Positions 37,944 through 46,746 of a DNA stretch of 64,000 bases are shown piece by piece. The notes below the pieces were generated by a model that saw only the letters and a list, made by a program, of their open reading frames with translations, made no database searches and was not told the origin of the DNA. Both the position numbers and the translations under genes were made by a program. Source of the DNA: Hydrogenophilales bacterium. Lineage in GTDB: Bacteria > Pseudomonadota > Gammaproteobacteria > Burkholderiales > Eutrophovitaceae. How positions within the stretch are numbered: position 1 is the stretch's first letter; each line of letters starts with the position of its first letter. The DNA lies in contig CACOJS010000005.1 in assembly GCA_902627495.1 (NCBI GenBank), positions 1-64,000 of the forward strand, given 5' to 3'.

Positions 37944-39290
37944 ATGTTTAATAAAGTATTAATAGCTAATCGCGGGGAAATAGCTCTTCGAGTTCAGAGA
38001 GCGTGTAGAGAATTAGGAATAAAGACGGTTGCAGTCTTTTCAGAGGCTGATGCTGATGCAAAGTACGTCAGATTAGCGGACGAGGCCGTATGCATTGGGC
38101 CTGCTAATAGTACGGATTCATATTTAAACATCCCAGCGATAATAAGTGCGGCTGAGGTTACCAATGCGGAGGCAATCCACCCGGGCTATGGGTTCCTTTC
38201 TGAGAATGCTGATTTTGCCGAAAGGGCGGAGGAAAGTGGTTATGTATTCATTGGACCAAAGCCCGAAACGATAAGGCTAATGGGTGATAAGGTTAGTGCA
38301 AAAAAGGAAATGATTGATGCCAAAGTTCCAGTGGTAAGGGGAAGTGAGGGGGTCTTGCCTGATAACCAAAAGAATATTTTGTCCATAGCTGACCAACTTG
38401 GCTACCCAGTATTATTAAAAGCCGCTGGTGGTGGGGGAGGTCGAGGAATGCGGGTGGTTACGAGGGAAAAAGATCTTATATCCGCAGTATCACTAACTCG
38501 CCAAGAGGCACAGGGGGCCTTTGGTAATGGTAATCTCTACATGGAAAAGTATTTAGGAAATCCTCGACACATAGAAGTACAAGTCATGGCAGACAGTGAC
38601 AATAATGCCGTATTCCTTGGGGATCGTGACTGCTCTATGCAACGTAGACATCAAAAAGTCCTGGAAGAGGCAATGGCACCATTAATACCAGCACCCCTAA
38701 AAGCTATGATTGGTGAGAAATGTGTAGCTGCTTGTAAAAGGATGGGGTATGTCGGAGCTGGTACTTTTGAATTTTTGTATGAAAATGAACAATTTTATTT
38801 CATTGAAATGAATACACGCTTGCAAGTTGAGCATCCAGTTACTGAAATGATCACGGGTGGTGACTTGGTAAAATATCAACTAAAGGTTGCGGCTGGCGAA
38901 ATTCTTGGGATTAATCAGAAAGATATAAAGTATCGGGGCCACGCACTGGAATGTAGGATAAATGCGGAAAATCCAAGGAGTTTCCGCCCATCACCCGGTC
39001 AAATTACGGAGTGGCATGTTCCCGGAGGACCGGGGATAAGGGTGGACTCTCACGTCTATAGTAGTTGTGTTATTCCACCGTATTACGATTCCATGATAGC
39101 AAAAGTTATCTCGCACGGATCTGATCGCGGAGAGGCAATATCACGTATGAAAGTTGCCCTGTCTGAAATGATTGTGGAGGGAATAGAGACAAATTTAGAT
39201 CTACACAGAAGTCTGCTAGAGGACGATGCGTTTGTGGCTGGGGGGACAAATATTCATTACTTAGAGAAAAAGTTGGCGGCTGGGCAGTAA
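37944..39290 (+). CDS. accC: Biotin carboxylase of acetyl-CoA carboxylase
   Basis: AccC (448 residues) uses ATP and bicarbonate to carboxylate biotin on AccB. Motifs are [13 protein letters not shown] at the start, the Gly-rich [16 protein letters not shown]-grasp loop near 160-172, [14 protein letters not shown] and [16 protein letters not shown]. It follows accB by 72 bases. Confidence 0.98.
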   Translation: MFNKVLIANRGEIALRVQRACRELGIKTVAVFSEADADAKYVRLADEAVCIGPANSTDSYLNIPAIISAAEVTNAEAIHPGYGFLSENADFAERAEESGYVFIGPKPETIRLMGDKVSAKKEMIDAKVPVVRGSEGVLPDNQKNILSIADQLGYPVLLKAAGGGGGRGMRVVTREKDLISAVSLTRQEAQGAFGNGNLYMEKYLGNPRHIEVQVMADSDNNAVFLGDRDCSMQRRHQKVLEEAMAPLIPAPLKAMIGEKCVAACKRMGYVGAGTFEFLYENEQFYFIEMNTRLQVEHPVTEMITGGDLVKYQLKVAAGEILGINQKDIKYRGHALECRINAENPRSFRPSPGQITEWHVPGGPGIRVDSHVYSSCVIPPYYDSMIAKVISHGSDRGEAISRMKVALSEMIVEGIETNLDLHRSLLEDDAFVAGGTNIHYLEKKLAAGQ

Positions 39291-39308
39291 AAAGAATTTG
39301 GGGGCCTT

Positions 39309-40217
39309 ATCTCTAATCAAAAATTAATAAAATTAACGTTTGAATTGCCTAGTTTCCAATTAGAATTTATTCAGAATGCTCTAGTTGATGAGGGTGCTCT
39401 TTACGTTGAGCTTGAGGATGCAGATGCCAATAGCAGCTCAGAAATTCCAGTATATGATTCAGGAGAAAAGGAAAATGAAATCACTTGGAATCGCTTAATC
39501 ATATCGGCCACCTTCGAAGAGACAGTGGGGCTCAAGCCTAAAATAAAAGATCTTTTACGTAGGCTTGGGTCGGGTGTAATTTCTGATATCCATGAATCTT
39601 CTTTTGTCGGTCAGGATTGGGTGGCTCTCTCGAGAGCCCAATTCCCAATAATTAATATAAGTGATTCATTCTGGATCATTCCCAGTGATAAGCAGCATGA
39701 GGTAAGCCTAAAAGAAGGTAATAAGTACTTAATAATGGATCCGGGGTGTGCTTTTGGGACCGGATCTCATTATTCAACGCAACTATGCCTTGAGTGGTTG
39801 GTAAAAAATCCCCCTAAAAATGCTACTGTGATAGATTATGGTTGTGGATCAGGTATATTGGGTCTGACTGCAAAAAAACTAGGTGCTTCAAAGGTCATTG
39901 CCGTTGACATCGATGACGACGCTGTCGCAGTGACTTTGGAAAATGCAGAGAAAAATAACGAAGAGATAATCGCCCTCAATGCAGTTCAAAAGATTGATTT
40001 TACATGTGATCTTTTGGTAGCTAATATACTCGCAAATCCTTTAATGGTACTAGCCCCTCTTTTATCATCCATGGTTACCCCAGGTGGCGTAATAATTTTA
40101 TCAGGTATTTTGGTCGACCAGAAAGATAAGGTCATCTCCGCCTTCTCGCAATGGTTTAGTATTGTTGACACTTCAGTCAAAGAAGATTGGATTATACTGC
40201 AGGGGTTTCGAAATTAG
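39309..40217 (+). CDS. prmA: Ribosomal protein L11 methyltransferase, non-standard start
   Basis: PrmA trimethylates ribosomal protein L11. The SAM motif DYGCGSGILGLTA and the catalytic-domain ANILANPL are clear. The first strand, LIKLTFEL, and the helix after it align with the normal PrmA N-terminus, but the only conventional start (TTG, 39345) falls inside this block and would remove the first strand. In frame upstream, after the accC stop, the only near-cognate starts are ATC (39309, with GGGGG just before it) and ATA (39327). I give the longer form tentatively; a TTG start yields 290 residues. It lies directly after accC, its common neighbour. Confidence 0.85.
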   Translation: MSNQKLIKLTFELPSFQLEFIQNALVDEGALYVELEDADANSSSEIPVYDSGEKENEITWNRLIISATFEETVGLKPKIKDLLRRLGSGVISDIHESSFVGQDWVALSRAQFPIINISDSFWIIPSDKQHEVSLKEGNKYLIMDPGCAFGTGSHYSTQLCLEWLVKNPPKNATVIDYGCGSGILGLTAKKLGASKVIAVDIDDDAVAVTLENAEKNNEEIIALNAVQKIDFTCDLLVANILANPLMVLAPLLSSMVTPGGVIILSGILVDQKDKVISAFSQWFSIVDTSVKEDWIILQGFRN

Positions 40218-40225
40218 GGTGGTTT

Positions 40226-41047
40226 GTGAATCTATATACTTCATGTAATTCTTGTGGCACCGTTTTTCAGGTCACCACTGCTAACTTAAAAGAGGCAGGG
40301 GGACAAGTGCGATGTGGGTATTGTCATGAAGTCTTTGATGCCTTTGATAGTTTAACAACTCAGATTCCGCACAACGCACCAAGGGAAGTGGAAAGTGCTG
40401 TAATGGATAGCCGCCAAGCCAAAAAAACGTTTGAAGATCATGTCTCTCCTGATGAAGCTAAACACGAAAGCCTTGCGGATGGAGAGAACTTGGACAGGGA
40501 GGACGTTGATGTAAATCTATATGAGACAGAATTTAGGGGTTCGCCCCCTCCAACTCGTAATCTTTCAAGACTAGCAATATTATTTTTATCTGTTTTGGCT
40601 ATTCTTCAGTGGGGCTACCTAGAGAGGCAAGAAATAGTACAAAAATACCCTGGTCTGTACGAAGCAATAGTAGAGTTATGTAGGTATCCTGAGTGTGGGT
40701 CGCATGTAATCAATTCCACAGTCTGGTTAGACATTCAGTCATCTGACCTGTTATTGGATAAATCAGCTAATAACGAGTCTGCAGAACTTCGGCTATTAAT
40801 TAGAAACCGGGCAACATTTGATGTGCACTACCCGGATCTGGAGTTAAACCTACTTAATTCAGAGGGTATAGAGGTTACCCGACATTTATTTATTCCCATA
40901 GATTACTTGGATAACTATAGTCGAGACAGTGGGTTTAGGGGTGACAGTGAAGCCATCTTAACTATTGCTTTTGAGTCACCTATGGCAGGGATCACTGATT
41001 ACCGCTTAAATTTGTTGCCTCACCGAAACCTAAGAACGACCCGGTGA
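40226..41047 (+). CDS. MJ0042 zinc-ribbon / DUF3426 membrane protein
   Basis: From a GTG at 40226 (AGGGTGG upstream) the product has 273 residues and begins with the short zinc ribbon CNSC-...-CGYC typical of MJ0042-type fingers. A charged linker, one membrane helix (LAILFLSVLAILQWGYL) and a C-terminal DUF3426 domain with LRLLIRNRATFDVHYPDLELNL follow. In betaproteobacteria it lies after prmA and its role is unknown, perhaps envelope regulation. The frame extends 13 codons upstream into prmA; the GTG is preferred because it places the zinc ribbon at the N-terminus. Confidence 0.85.
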   Translation: MNLYTSCNSCGTVFQVTTANLKEAGGQVRCGYCHEVFDAFDSLTTQIPHNAPREVESAVMDSRQAKKTFEDHVSPDEAKHESLADGENLDREDVDVNLYETEFRGSPPPTRNLSRLAILFLSVLAILQWGYLERQEIVQKYPGLYEAIVELCRYPECGSHVINSTVWLDIQSSDLLLDKSANNESAELRLLIRNRATFDVHYPDLELNLLNSEGIEVTRHLFIPIDYLDNYSRDSGFRGDSEAILTIAFESPMAGITDYRLNLLPHRNLRTTR

Positions 41048-41051
41048 TACA

Positions 41052-41573
41052 ATGTCGGGTGCAAAAGTCCATGGCGAGGAAAAAAATAGTATTTTGCAAT
41101 CACGAAAAAACATAACGCTCATTGAACACATGACATTCATATTCGTTTTGGGACTCCTTGTAGCTGGCATTTGGAGTTCTCGGTATGAAGTGATAATGGT
41201 AAAGGAAAATCTAAATAAAATATATGTATCGATTAACCCTTGCATTTTAGCAGTAGAAAAATCTTATACTCAAGGCTCCTCCAATTTGATATCGGATTCT
41301 GTGAGACAATGTGAGAAAGTGAACACTCATTTAGTAAAAGTAAAGACTGTTAATGTAAACGGGGTCGTTAATATTGATAACTGGCACCCGAGTTTGGGAA
41401 AAGTGAGTGTTAATTTAGTCCCAATGATAGATAACGACTTGGCAGAGATCGCTGACAAAGAAAGTCAAATTATTACTGCTTGGCGGTGCGACCCGACCAG
41501 AGCATACCGTCAGGCCGATAGATTGTTAGAAAGTAGGTTATGCGACTTACTTAACAAAAAAGACAAGAGTTAA
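41052..41573 (+). CDS. Pilin-like membrane protein of unknown function
   Basis: This 173-residue protein has a hydrophobic segment at about 21-44, which begins ITLIEHMTFIFVLGLLVAG. The pattern recalls the type IV pilin start (FTLIELMIVVAIIGILA), with Glu at position +5, but the residue before the cleavage point is Asn, not Gly, and the Phe is replaced by Ile. The C-terminal part (WRCDP...SRLCDLL) has a Trp-Cys and a last Cys as in the disulfide-bounded region of pilins. It follows the DUF3426 gene by 4 bases. A degenerate minor pilin is an inference. Confidence 0.6.
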   Translation: MSGAKVHGEEKNSILQSRKNITLIEHMTFIFVLGLLVAGIWSSRYEVIMVKENLNKIYVSINPCILAVEKSYTQGSSNLISDSVRQCEKVNTHLVKVKTVNVNGVVNIDNWHPSLGKVSVNLVPMIDNDLAEIADKESQIITAWRCDPTRAYRQADRLLESRLCDLLNKKDKS

Positions 41574-41645
41574 TATAAGTAGCATAGGTTGCATTATCTT
41601 CTGGTAATACTATTTTTCTTTGAGCTCAAAAAAAACTCTCTAACT

Positions 41646-42479
41646 TTATTTTCGATATACTGATGCTTCCAATGGAAGTCCATTACTTAGGTACGAATGA
41701 AAAAACTCCAGTTCATTTAATTGAATGCTTCCAGCTGGGAACGGTTTAGCTCTCATGGCTTCCATGCATCTCCGGTATCTCATATGCAAAGTAAAAAGAA
41801 ACTCTCCTCCCCTAAAGACCGGAAAGTGGGTAGTGTGCCCTATGGCTGGAGATATTAACTCATCACGAAAATAGTTTCCTGCATTTGTGATATGACAAGA
41901 TGCACAGGATAGGTTGAGTTGTCCGATTCGTTTGAAAAATAACTGTCGGCCATTGAAGTATTTTTTTTCCGCCCCAACAGAAGATATAACTACTTTCATA
42001 AGAAGTCCGTCCGATAGTTTTTTCGCATATGCTGTAACCAAACCCATTGTGTTGGTGTCGTCATATGTGAAGGGCTTTTCACCATTTGAAACCAGGCAAT
42101 TATTAATCATCATTTCAAAGGTTATGACTTGGTCTGTTGATTTATCGTATTTCGGATATTTCGCAGCTTCCCCAAAACCACCATTTGGAAAACAATCTTT
42201 AAAAGATTTGCCGTTTTGGAAAGGAGTTCCCCATAAAAGTTTCCCTTTATCAATTTCTTGTTCAAAGGGCGGAAATTCCATAATGCTATCGTACTGACTT
42301 TTTGCATCTTTGGAGTATGCCAAAGCACCATATATATATTGATCAAAAGGTATGTTGGGGAAACGATCTTGAAAGAATTTCTTTAAATTTTGGGAATCCG
42401 TTGCAGGATCAATATCATTAGCTAGGGATTGGGTAACATGCGAGAGTAGAAATATACAAATAACGATCATTGTTTTCAC
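41646..42479 (-). CDS. soxA: Sulfur oxidation c-type cytochrome SoxA
   Basis: SoxA and SoxX form the periplasmic haem enzyme that couples thiosulfate to the SoxY cysteine. The 277 residues comprise a signal peptide (MKTMIVICIFLLSHVTQSLA), one haem site CASCH (so the single-haem form) and YRRCMEAMRAKP with the Cys that ligates the haem as a persulfide. It is the last gene of moaC-soxX-soxY-soxZ-soxA and its start overlaps the soxZ stop as ATGA. Confidence 0.93.
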   Translation of the reverse strand: MKTMIVICIFLLSHVTQSLANDIDPATDSQNLKKFFQDRFPNIPFDQYIYGALAYSKDAKSQYDSIMEFPPFEQEIDKGKLLWGTPFQNGKSFKDCFPNGGFGEAAKYPKYDKSTDQVITFEMMINNCLVSNGEKPFTYDDTNTMGLVTAYAKKLSDGLLMKVVISSVGAEKKYFNGRQLFFKRIGQLNLSCASCHITNAGNYFRDELISPAIGHTTHFPVFRGGEFLFTLHMRYRRCMEAMRAKPFPAGSIQLNELEFFHSYLSNGLPLEASVYRK

Positions 42480-42790
42480 GGAACTTTAGCCTCCGTTTTT
42501 CCAGAATCCCCCATATTGTCCGTCCATGAAATTTTTATGATGTCACCACTGTTAGTATTTTTTAGACGAAAGTGTAGGAAGGGGTTTCGAGACACTGATC
42601 TGCTTAGGTGTGTCTCCATAACAAGTTTTTCGTTTAATTTTATTTCTAACCTGTCTATAAAGTGACGTGGAATTAATTTTTTAGTCACAGCATCTTTTCG
42701 AAGTCCACTTTCCATAGGATGAAAAATAAGCATCTTTAAATCTAGTATCCCCCCAGACAGGGTAACACGGGTTCTTATTTTATCGGCCAT
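42476..42790 (-). CDS. soxZ: Thiosulfate oxidation carrier complex protein SoxZ
   Basis: SoxZ (104 residues) is the partner subunit of SoxY in the substrate carrier. The family pattern is present: HPMESGLRKDAVTKKLIPRHFI in the first half and SWTDNMGDSGKTEAKV at the end. A GAGGGAGG ribosome site precedes the ATG, and soxY ends just upstream. Confidence 0.95.
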   Translation of the reverse strand: MADKIRTRVTLSGGILDLKMLIFHPMESGLRKDAVTKKLIPRHFIDRLEIKLNEKLVMETHLSRSVSRNPFLHFRLKNTNSGDIIKISWTDNMGDSGKTEAKVP

Positions 42791-42808
42791 TTGTGCTTTC
42801 CTCCCTCT

Positions 42809-43270
42809 TCATTCCTCCTCTCCGCATCCGCCGATGGTAACTTTTACCTCCCTCTGTGTGGAAAAAAATTTATGCTCTTGAGTCTTAACGACTACAATCA
42901 GTTTGGAGCTTTCTCGCATCTTAATTCTGGTAGACAAAAAGGGAAGAGTTTTCGCACTAAAATAGAAGCTAGCTGTGAGGGGGCTAGGGTTTTTGTCTAC
43001 TAATATGTATATGTTCTGCGTTTTGGGAATAGAACTAAAAATTTCAATGGGTACTATGGTTCCGTTTTCAGCAATTTGTGGGACTTTTAACTCTATTTGG
43101 TCCGTCTGTTGTGCATTCACTACTCCAAGTAATTCAAAACTTTGAGAAAGATTATCAGCATTAAACGCTTCTTTGTTCCATTTGGCTGCAAAGGATTTTA
43201 GTGAGAGCCCGATAGTACATAAAAGTACAACAATGTTTTTCAAAAAAAATCGTTTACTGTATTGATTCAT
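42809..43270 (-). CDS. soxY: Thiosulfate oxidation carrier protein SoxY
   Basis: SoxY carries the sulfur intermediate on a C-terminal swinging-arm cysteine. The 153 residues begin with a Tat-like start (SKRFFLKN followed by VVLLCTIGLS) and end VTIGGCGEEE. The usual end is GGCGG; here Cys is kept but the last Gly is replaced by three Glu. The codons for these residues (GAGAGGAGGA) also form a ribosome-site-like sequence just before soxZ. It follows soxX by an ATGA overlap. Confidence 0.93.
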   Translation of the reverse strand: MNQYSKRFFLKNIVVLLCTIGLSLKSFAAKWNKEAFNADNLSQSFELLGVVNAQQTDQIELKVPQIAENGTIVPIEIFSSIPKTQNIYILVDKNPSPLTASFYFSAKTLPFLSTRIKMRESSKLIVVVKTQEHKFFSTQREVKVTIGGCGEEE

Positions 43271-43656
43271 TCAGAGTCTACCTCAAGAGAATAGAGATAA
43301 TCCACAATCAATTGGATATCAGCTTCTGATAGTATTTTATGTTTCCCAAATGGTGGCATGACAGAATTTGGATTTAGGAGGGTTGGGTCCCAAATCTGGT
43401 TTACTAGAGCTTTTCTAGAAGGAAATCTTTGTTTGACTGCTACTAGAGGAGGTCCGATGTTAGCCAAGGTGATAACCTCTTTGTCGTTAGGGATGGAGTG
43501 ACATGCTATACAGTTTCCTTTTTGACTTGAGATTACCAAGATTCGCCCTAAGTCAACCCTCTTTTGCTGTGCGAAGCTAGTTTGCCTTGGTACCCCTGAC
43601 TGAACCACATTTGCAAAAAAGCACGCTAAAAAAAGAAATCCTATTCCATCCAACAT
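43267..43656 (-). CDS. soxX: Sulfur oxidation c-type cytochrome SoxX
   Basis: SoxX is the small single-haem partner of SoxA. The product from ATG at 43656 has 129 residues with a signal segment (GIGFLFLACFFANVVQS), a haem site CIACH and the Met ligand in VMPPFGKH. The frame extends upstream to a TTG at 43734 inside moaC, which would give a long charged leader and is not favoured. Confidence 0.9.
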   Translation of the reverse strand: MLDGIGFLFLACFFANVVQSGVPRQTSFAQQKRVDLGRILVISSQKGNCIACHSIPNDKEVITLANIGPPLVAVKQRFPSRKALVNQIWDPTLLNPNSVMPPFGKHKILSEADIQLIVDYLYSLEVDSE

Positions 43657-43690
43657 AGTGCCACGAAACCTTGCCAATAGGTTCTGGCTT

Positions 43691-44167
43691 TTAGGTTGCT
43701 TGCCAATGACCAGACTTTCCTCCCTTTTTTTCAACCAGTCTTATGCCTCTTATCTGCATTCCTCGATCAACCGCTTTACACATATCATAGATCGTGAGTA
43801 GGCCGATACTCACACCGGTCAAGGCCTCCATCTCCACCCCCGTTTGGCCAGTAGTTTCTGCCGTTACAGTACATGTGACCGAGGTATCTTCCTCATTAAT
43901 ATCAAAGTCGACTGCTACTCGCGTCAGGCCAAGGGGATGACAAAGAGGAATGAGTGTGGACGTACTCTTAGTCGCTTGAATGGCAGCTATCCGGGATACC
44001 CCTAAGACATCCCCTTTCTTTGCGGAGCCCGATTTTATTAGGTCTAGGGTCGATTTAGTCATAAAAATATGCCCACTAGCTGTAGCTAGCCGTCGGGAGT
44101 TAACTTTTTTCCCAACGTCTACCATGTGAGCCTGACCCTCTGAGTCGAAGTGATTTAATTCACTCAA
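43691..44167 (-). CDS. moaC: Cyclic pyranopterin monophosphate synthase
   Basis: MoaC (158 residues) completes the first stage of molybdenum-cofactor synthesis. Visible are AHMVDVGKK at the start, [15 protein letters not shown] near 70-85 with the active-site segment, and [22 protein letters not shown]. It is upstream of soxX with 34 bases between them, so the cofactor gene and the Sox genes could share a transcript. No molybdoenzyme such as SoxCD is in the window. Confidence 0.96.
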   Translation of the reverse strand: MSELNHFDSEGQAHMVDVGKKVNSRRLATASGHIFMTKSTLDLIKSGSAKKGDVLGVSRIAAIQATKSTSTLIPLCHPLGLTRVAVDFDINEEDTSVTCTVTAETTGQTGVEMEALTGVSIGLLTIYDMCKAVDRGMQIRGIRLVEKKGGKSGHWQAT

Positions 44168-44232
44168 ATTAACTATCCTCTCTGCTAAAATACCAGTTGG
44201 ATATTACATATGCGAATAAAAAAAATTAAGCC

Positions 44233-44238
44233 TATAAT
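44233..44238 (+). promoter_or_regulatory. -10 element before the M48 protease gene
   Basis: A perfect TATAAT lies only 14 bases before the ATG. No good -35 hexamer is seen at the right distance. Transcription from it would begin about 7-9 bases before the start codon, leaving almost no leader. Confidence 0.4.
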
Positions 44239-44252
44239 TCGATAATAACACC

Positions 44253-45677
44253 ATGAAAAAATTTACCGTGTTTTTTTTGTCTCTATTCTCAATCAGTTTT
44301 ACTTCTGCTGATGATCTGCCAGCCTTAGGGGATACAAGCGATTCAGTAATTACCAAAGCACATGAACTAGAGGTTGGAAAGTCTATCATGAATCGACTCA
44401 GAAAGAGTGACAAGTACCTCGATGATTTGGAGGTAGAAAGTTACCTTAAAAACTTGGGTTACAAGTTAGTTTCAGCTAATACAAATAATATTGGTGCAAT
44501 TGTTTTTTTTGCAATAGAGGATGCTAGCCTTAACGCATTTGCTCTCCCGGGAGGGTTTATAGGCGTTCACACTGGACTGATAAGTAAGGTCCGCAGTGAG
44601 TCCGAGCTGGCTAGTGTCTTAGCACATGAGATTGCCCATGTTAGTCAAAGGCATGTTGCGAGAATTTTAGCCAGCCAGAAACGTGCAGGGGTAGCCTCTT
44701 TGGCGGCTTTAGCGGTAGCAATCTTGGCCACCAGGTCAAGCGGTAGTATGTCAGCCGCCACGATAACAGCCGCTCAGGCAAGTGCAATTCAAAATCGGTT
44801 AAACTTCAGTCGCGAGTATGAACATGAGGCTGATCGGATAGGGTTCAAGATTATTAAAAACTCACCTTTTGATGTTCATGCGATGGAGAGTTTTATGAGA
44901 TTCATGCAACGTACAACGGAATCTTCTAGTTCAAATGCCCCGGTGTATCTGCGTACCCACCCCTTCTTTTCCGAGAGACTGGCGGATATCCAAAACCGGT
45001 TACAAAAGCTGCCCTTTAAACAGGTTCCTGACAGTCTGGATTTTAATTTGATAAAAGCAAGGATCAATGTTCAGGGTCAATTCTCCCAGAGTTCTATCAA
45101 GCGTTACAGTACCAAGTTAGAAGATGGGAACTACACCAGTGAAATAGCAACTGTCTATGGATTGATTTATTCTTTGTATTTGGCAGGTCATTATGAACGG
45201 GCCTTAGAGCATATCTCATATATTCAGGAGCTGGACTCCGATAACCCAATAGTTTTAGGCTTAGTTGCATCTGTCCTAATAAAAGCAGGAAGAGTGTCTG
45301 AGGGGCTACAAATTTTTGAAATTGCTCTGGAAAATTTCCCCAATCGGTTGGCATTAGTTTACGGTTATGGTCAAGCTCTTATAGATACCGGTATGGTCGA
45401 TAAGGCTATTAATTTTTTAGACAAGGTAATTCTTGTCAATAAAAAAGAACCTCGTCTTTTTAAACTCCAAGCCAAAGGATACGCTATGGAAGAGAATTAC
45501 CTAATGCAGCATCGAGCTCAGGCGGAGGCGTATTTTTACAGTGGTGATTTGCAGTTGGCTATCGAGCAGCTACAACTTGCCAAGGCTACCAAGCTGGGTA
45601 ACTATTTTGATAAATCCAGTATAGAAGCCAGACTAAAGGAATTTAAGAAGCTGCAAGTGGATATGCGGGATCGCTAA
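44253..45677 (+). CDS. M48 family metalloprotease with TPR domain (BepA-like)
   Basis: This 474-residue periplasmic protease has a signal peptide (MKKFTVFFLSLFSISFTSA), the zinc site HEIAHVSQRHV and the third ligand in EYEHEADRIG. TPR-like repeats follow from about 290. BepA in E. coli oversees assembly or degradation of outer-membrane proteins such as LptD. No Shine-Dalgarno sequence is visible before the ATG. It diverges from moaC. Confidence 0.92.
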   Translation: MKKFTVFFLSLFSISFTSADDLPALGDTSDSVITKAHELEVGKSIMNRLRKSDKYLDDLEVESYLKNLGYKLVSANTNNIGAIVFFAIEDASLNAFALPGGFIGVHTGLISKVRSESELASVLAHEIAHVSQRHVARILASQKRAGVASLAALAVAILATRSSGSMSAATITAAQASAIQNRLNFSREYEHEADRIGFKIIKNSPFDVHAMESFMRFMQRTTESSSSNAPVYLRTHPFFSERLADIQNRLQKLPFKQVPDSLDFNLIKARINVQGQFSQSSIKRYSTKLEDGNYTSEIATVYGLIYSLYLAGHYERALEHISYIQELDSDNPIVLGLVASVLIKAGRVSEGLQIFEIALENFPNRLALVYGYGQALIDTGMVDKAINFLDKVILVNKKEPRLFKLQAKGYAMEENYLMQHRAQAEAYFYSGDLQLAIEQLQLAKATKLGNYFDKSSIEARLKEFKKLQVDMRDR

Positions 45678-45768
45678 TTTTGCAATAATTATTTCTAGTT
45701 TGTAGTGTTAAAATGAGGAAAATAATTTCAATCTAAAAGCCTTATGTGATAATTTCAGCGGTGAGACT

Positions 45769-46011
45769 ATGGAAAACTTGGGATACAAATACGACTTAGA
45801 ATTAGATGCTAGGGAACTAGATTGCCCCTTGCCGGTTCTTAAGACAAAAAAAGCTCTAAACGGCCTACTGTCGGGACAGGTACTTCGTGTGCTGGCAACC
45901 GATCCGGGGTCACTTAGGGATTTTCAGGCGTTTTCGAAACAAACGGGACATTCATTAATTTCTGCAAAGGAAGCAAATGGCGGATTTATCTTTGCTTTAA
46001 AGAAAAAATAA
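45769..46011 (+). CDS. TusA-family sulfurtransferase
   Basis: This 80-residue protein has the family start LDARELDCPLPVLKTKKAL with the CPxP active-site Cys near residue 19, and VLATDPGSLRDFQAF. TusA passes persulfide sulfur to tRNA thiolation or to sulfur oxidation pathways; the nearby Sox genes make the second use worth considering. A GGTGAG ribosome site precedes the ATG. It lies 8 bases upstream of coq7. Confidence 0.92.
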   Translation: MENLGYKYDLELDARELDCPLPVLKTKKALNGLLSGQVLRVLATDPGSLRDFQAFSKQTGHSLISAKEANGGFIFALKKK

Positions 46012-46019
46012 GAGTTGCT

Positions 46020-46646
46020 ATGTTTTGTGATCAATTAATTGTGGAGTTTGATAGAGCTCTAAAGACGCTTTTTAGCGGAGAAGATTATTTTGAAAACAGC
46101 GAATATTGCCCAGCGGATTTGGTCTCAAACCTGTCCCCAGAAGAGGAGAAGTTGTCTGGTGCTTTGATGCGAGTAAATCACACAGGGGAGGTTTGTGCAC
46201 AGGCCTTGTACTCAGGGCAACTGTTAATGGCGAGAGAGCCGGCAGTTAAGAGCTTATTGGTCAAGGTGGTAGATGAAGAGAATGCTCATCTGAGAGCGAC
46301 TGGTAGGAGGCTGCGTGAATTAAAGGTTAAGTCTAGCAAATTTGATCCTTTTTTTTACGGAGGGGCATTTATCTTTGGAACTTTGGCGGGGGTACTCGGA
46401 GATCGGTGGAGTCTCGGGTTTGTTGCCGAGACAGAGAAGCAGGTTGAGAAGCACCTAGAGGAGCACTTAGGGAGGTTGCCAAATCATGATCACCGAAGCA
46501 AGGCTGTTTTGACTAAGATGAGAGAGGATGAAATTAGACATGGTTTGGAGGCATCTTCGCAAGGAGGATCTGAATTACCAGATAAAGTAAGGTCGATCAT
46601 GGGCGTTACAGCAGGGGTGATGAAAATAATTGCCTATCGTGTGTAA
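46020..46646 (+). CDS. coq7: Ubiquinone biosynthesis hydroxylase Coq7
   Basis: Coq7 is a di-iron hydroxylase of ubiquinone synthesis (demethoxyubiquinone to demethylubiquinone). In 208 residues it has the carboxylate-His motifs HTGEVCAQ, DEENAHLRAT and EDEIRHG. Quinone made here would feed the bc1 complex encoded next. Confidence 0.94.
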   Translation: MFCDQLIVEFDRALKTLFSGEDYFENSEYCPADLVSNLSPEEEKLSGALMRVNHTGEVCAQALYSGQLLMAREPAVKSLLVKVVDEENAHLRATGRRLRELKVKSSKFDPFFYGGAFIFGTLAGVLGDRWSLGFVAETEKQVEKHLEEHLGRLPNHDHRSKAVLTKMREDEIRHGLEASSQGGSELPDKVRSIMGVTAGVMKIIAYRV

Positions 46647-46746
46647 AAAGAACACATGAAAACAGGTAATTGAGGGAATTTTTTGGTCTATGAGGCTGTC
46701 GTACGTTAGAATGGCATTTAATCATTAACTGTCGTGTTTGTGGGTA

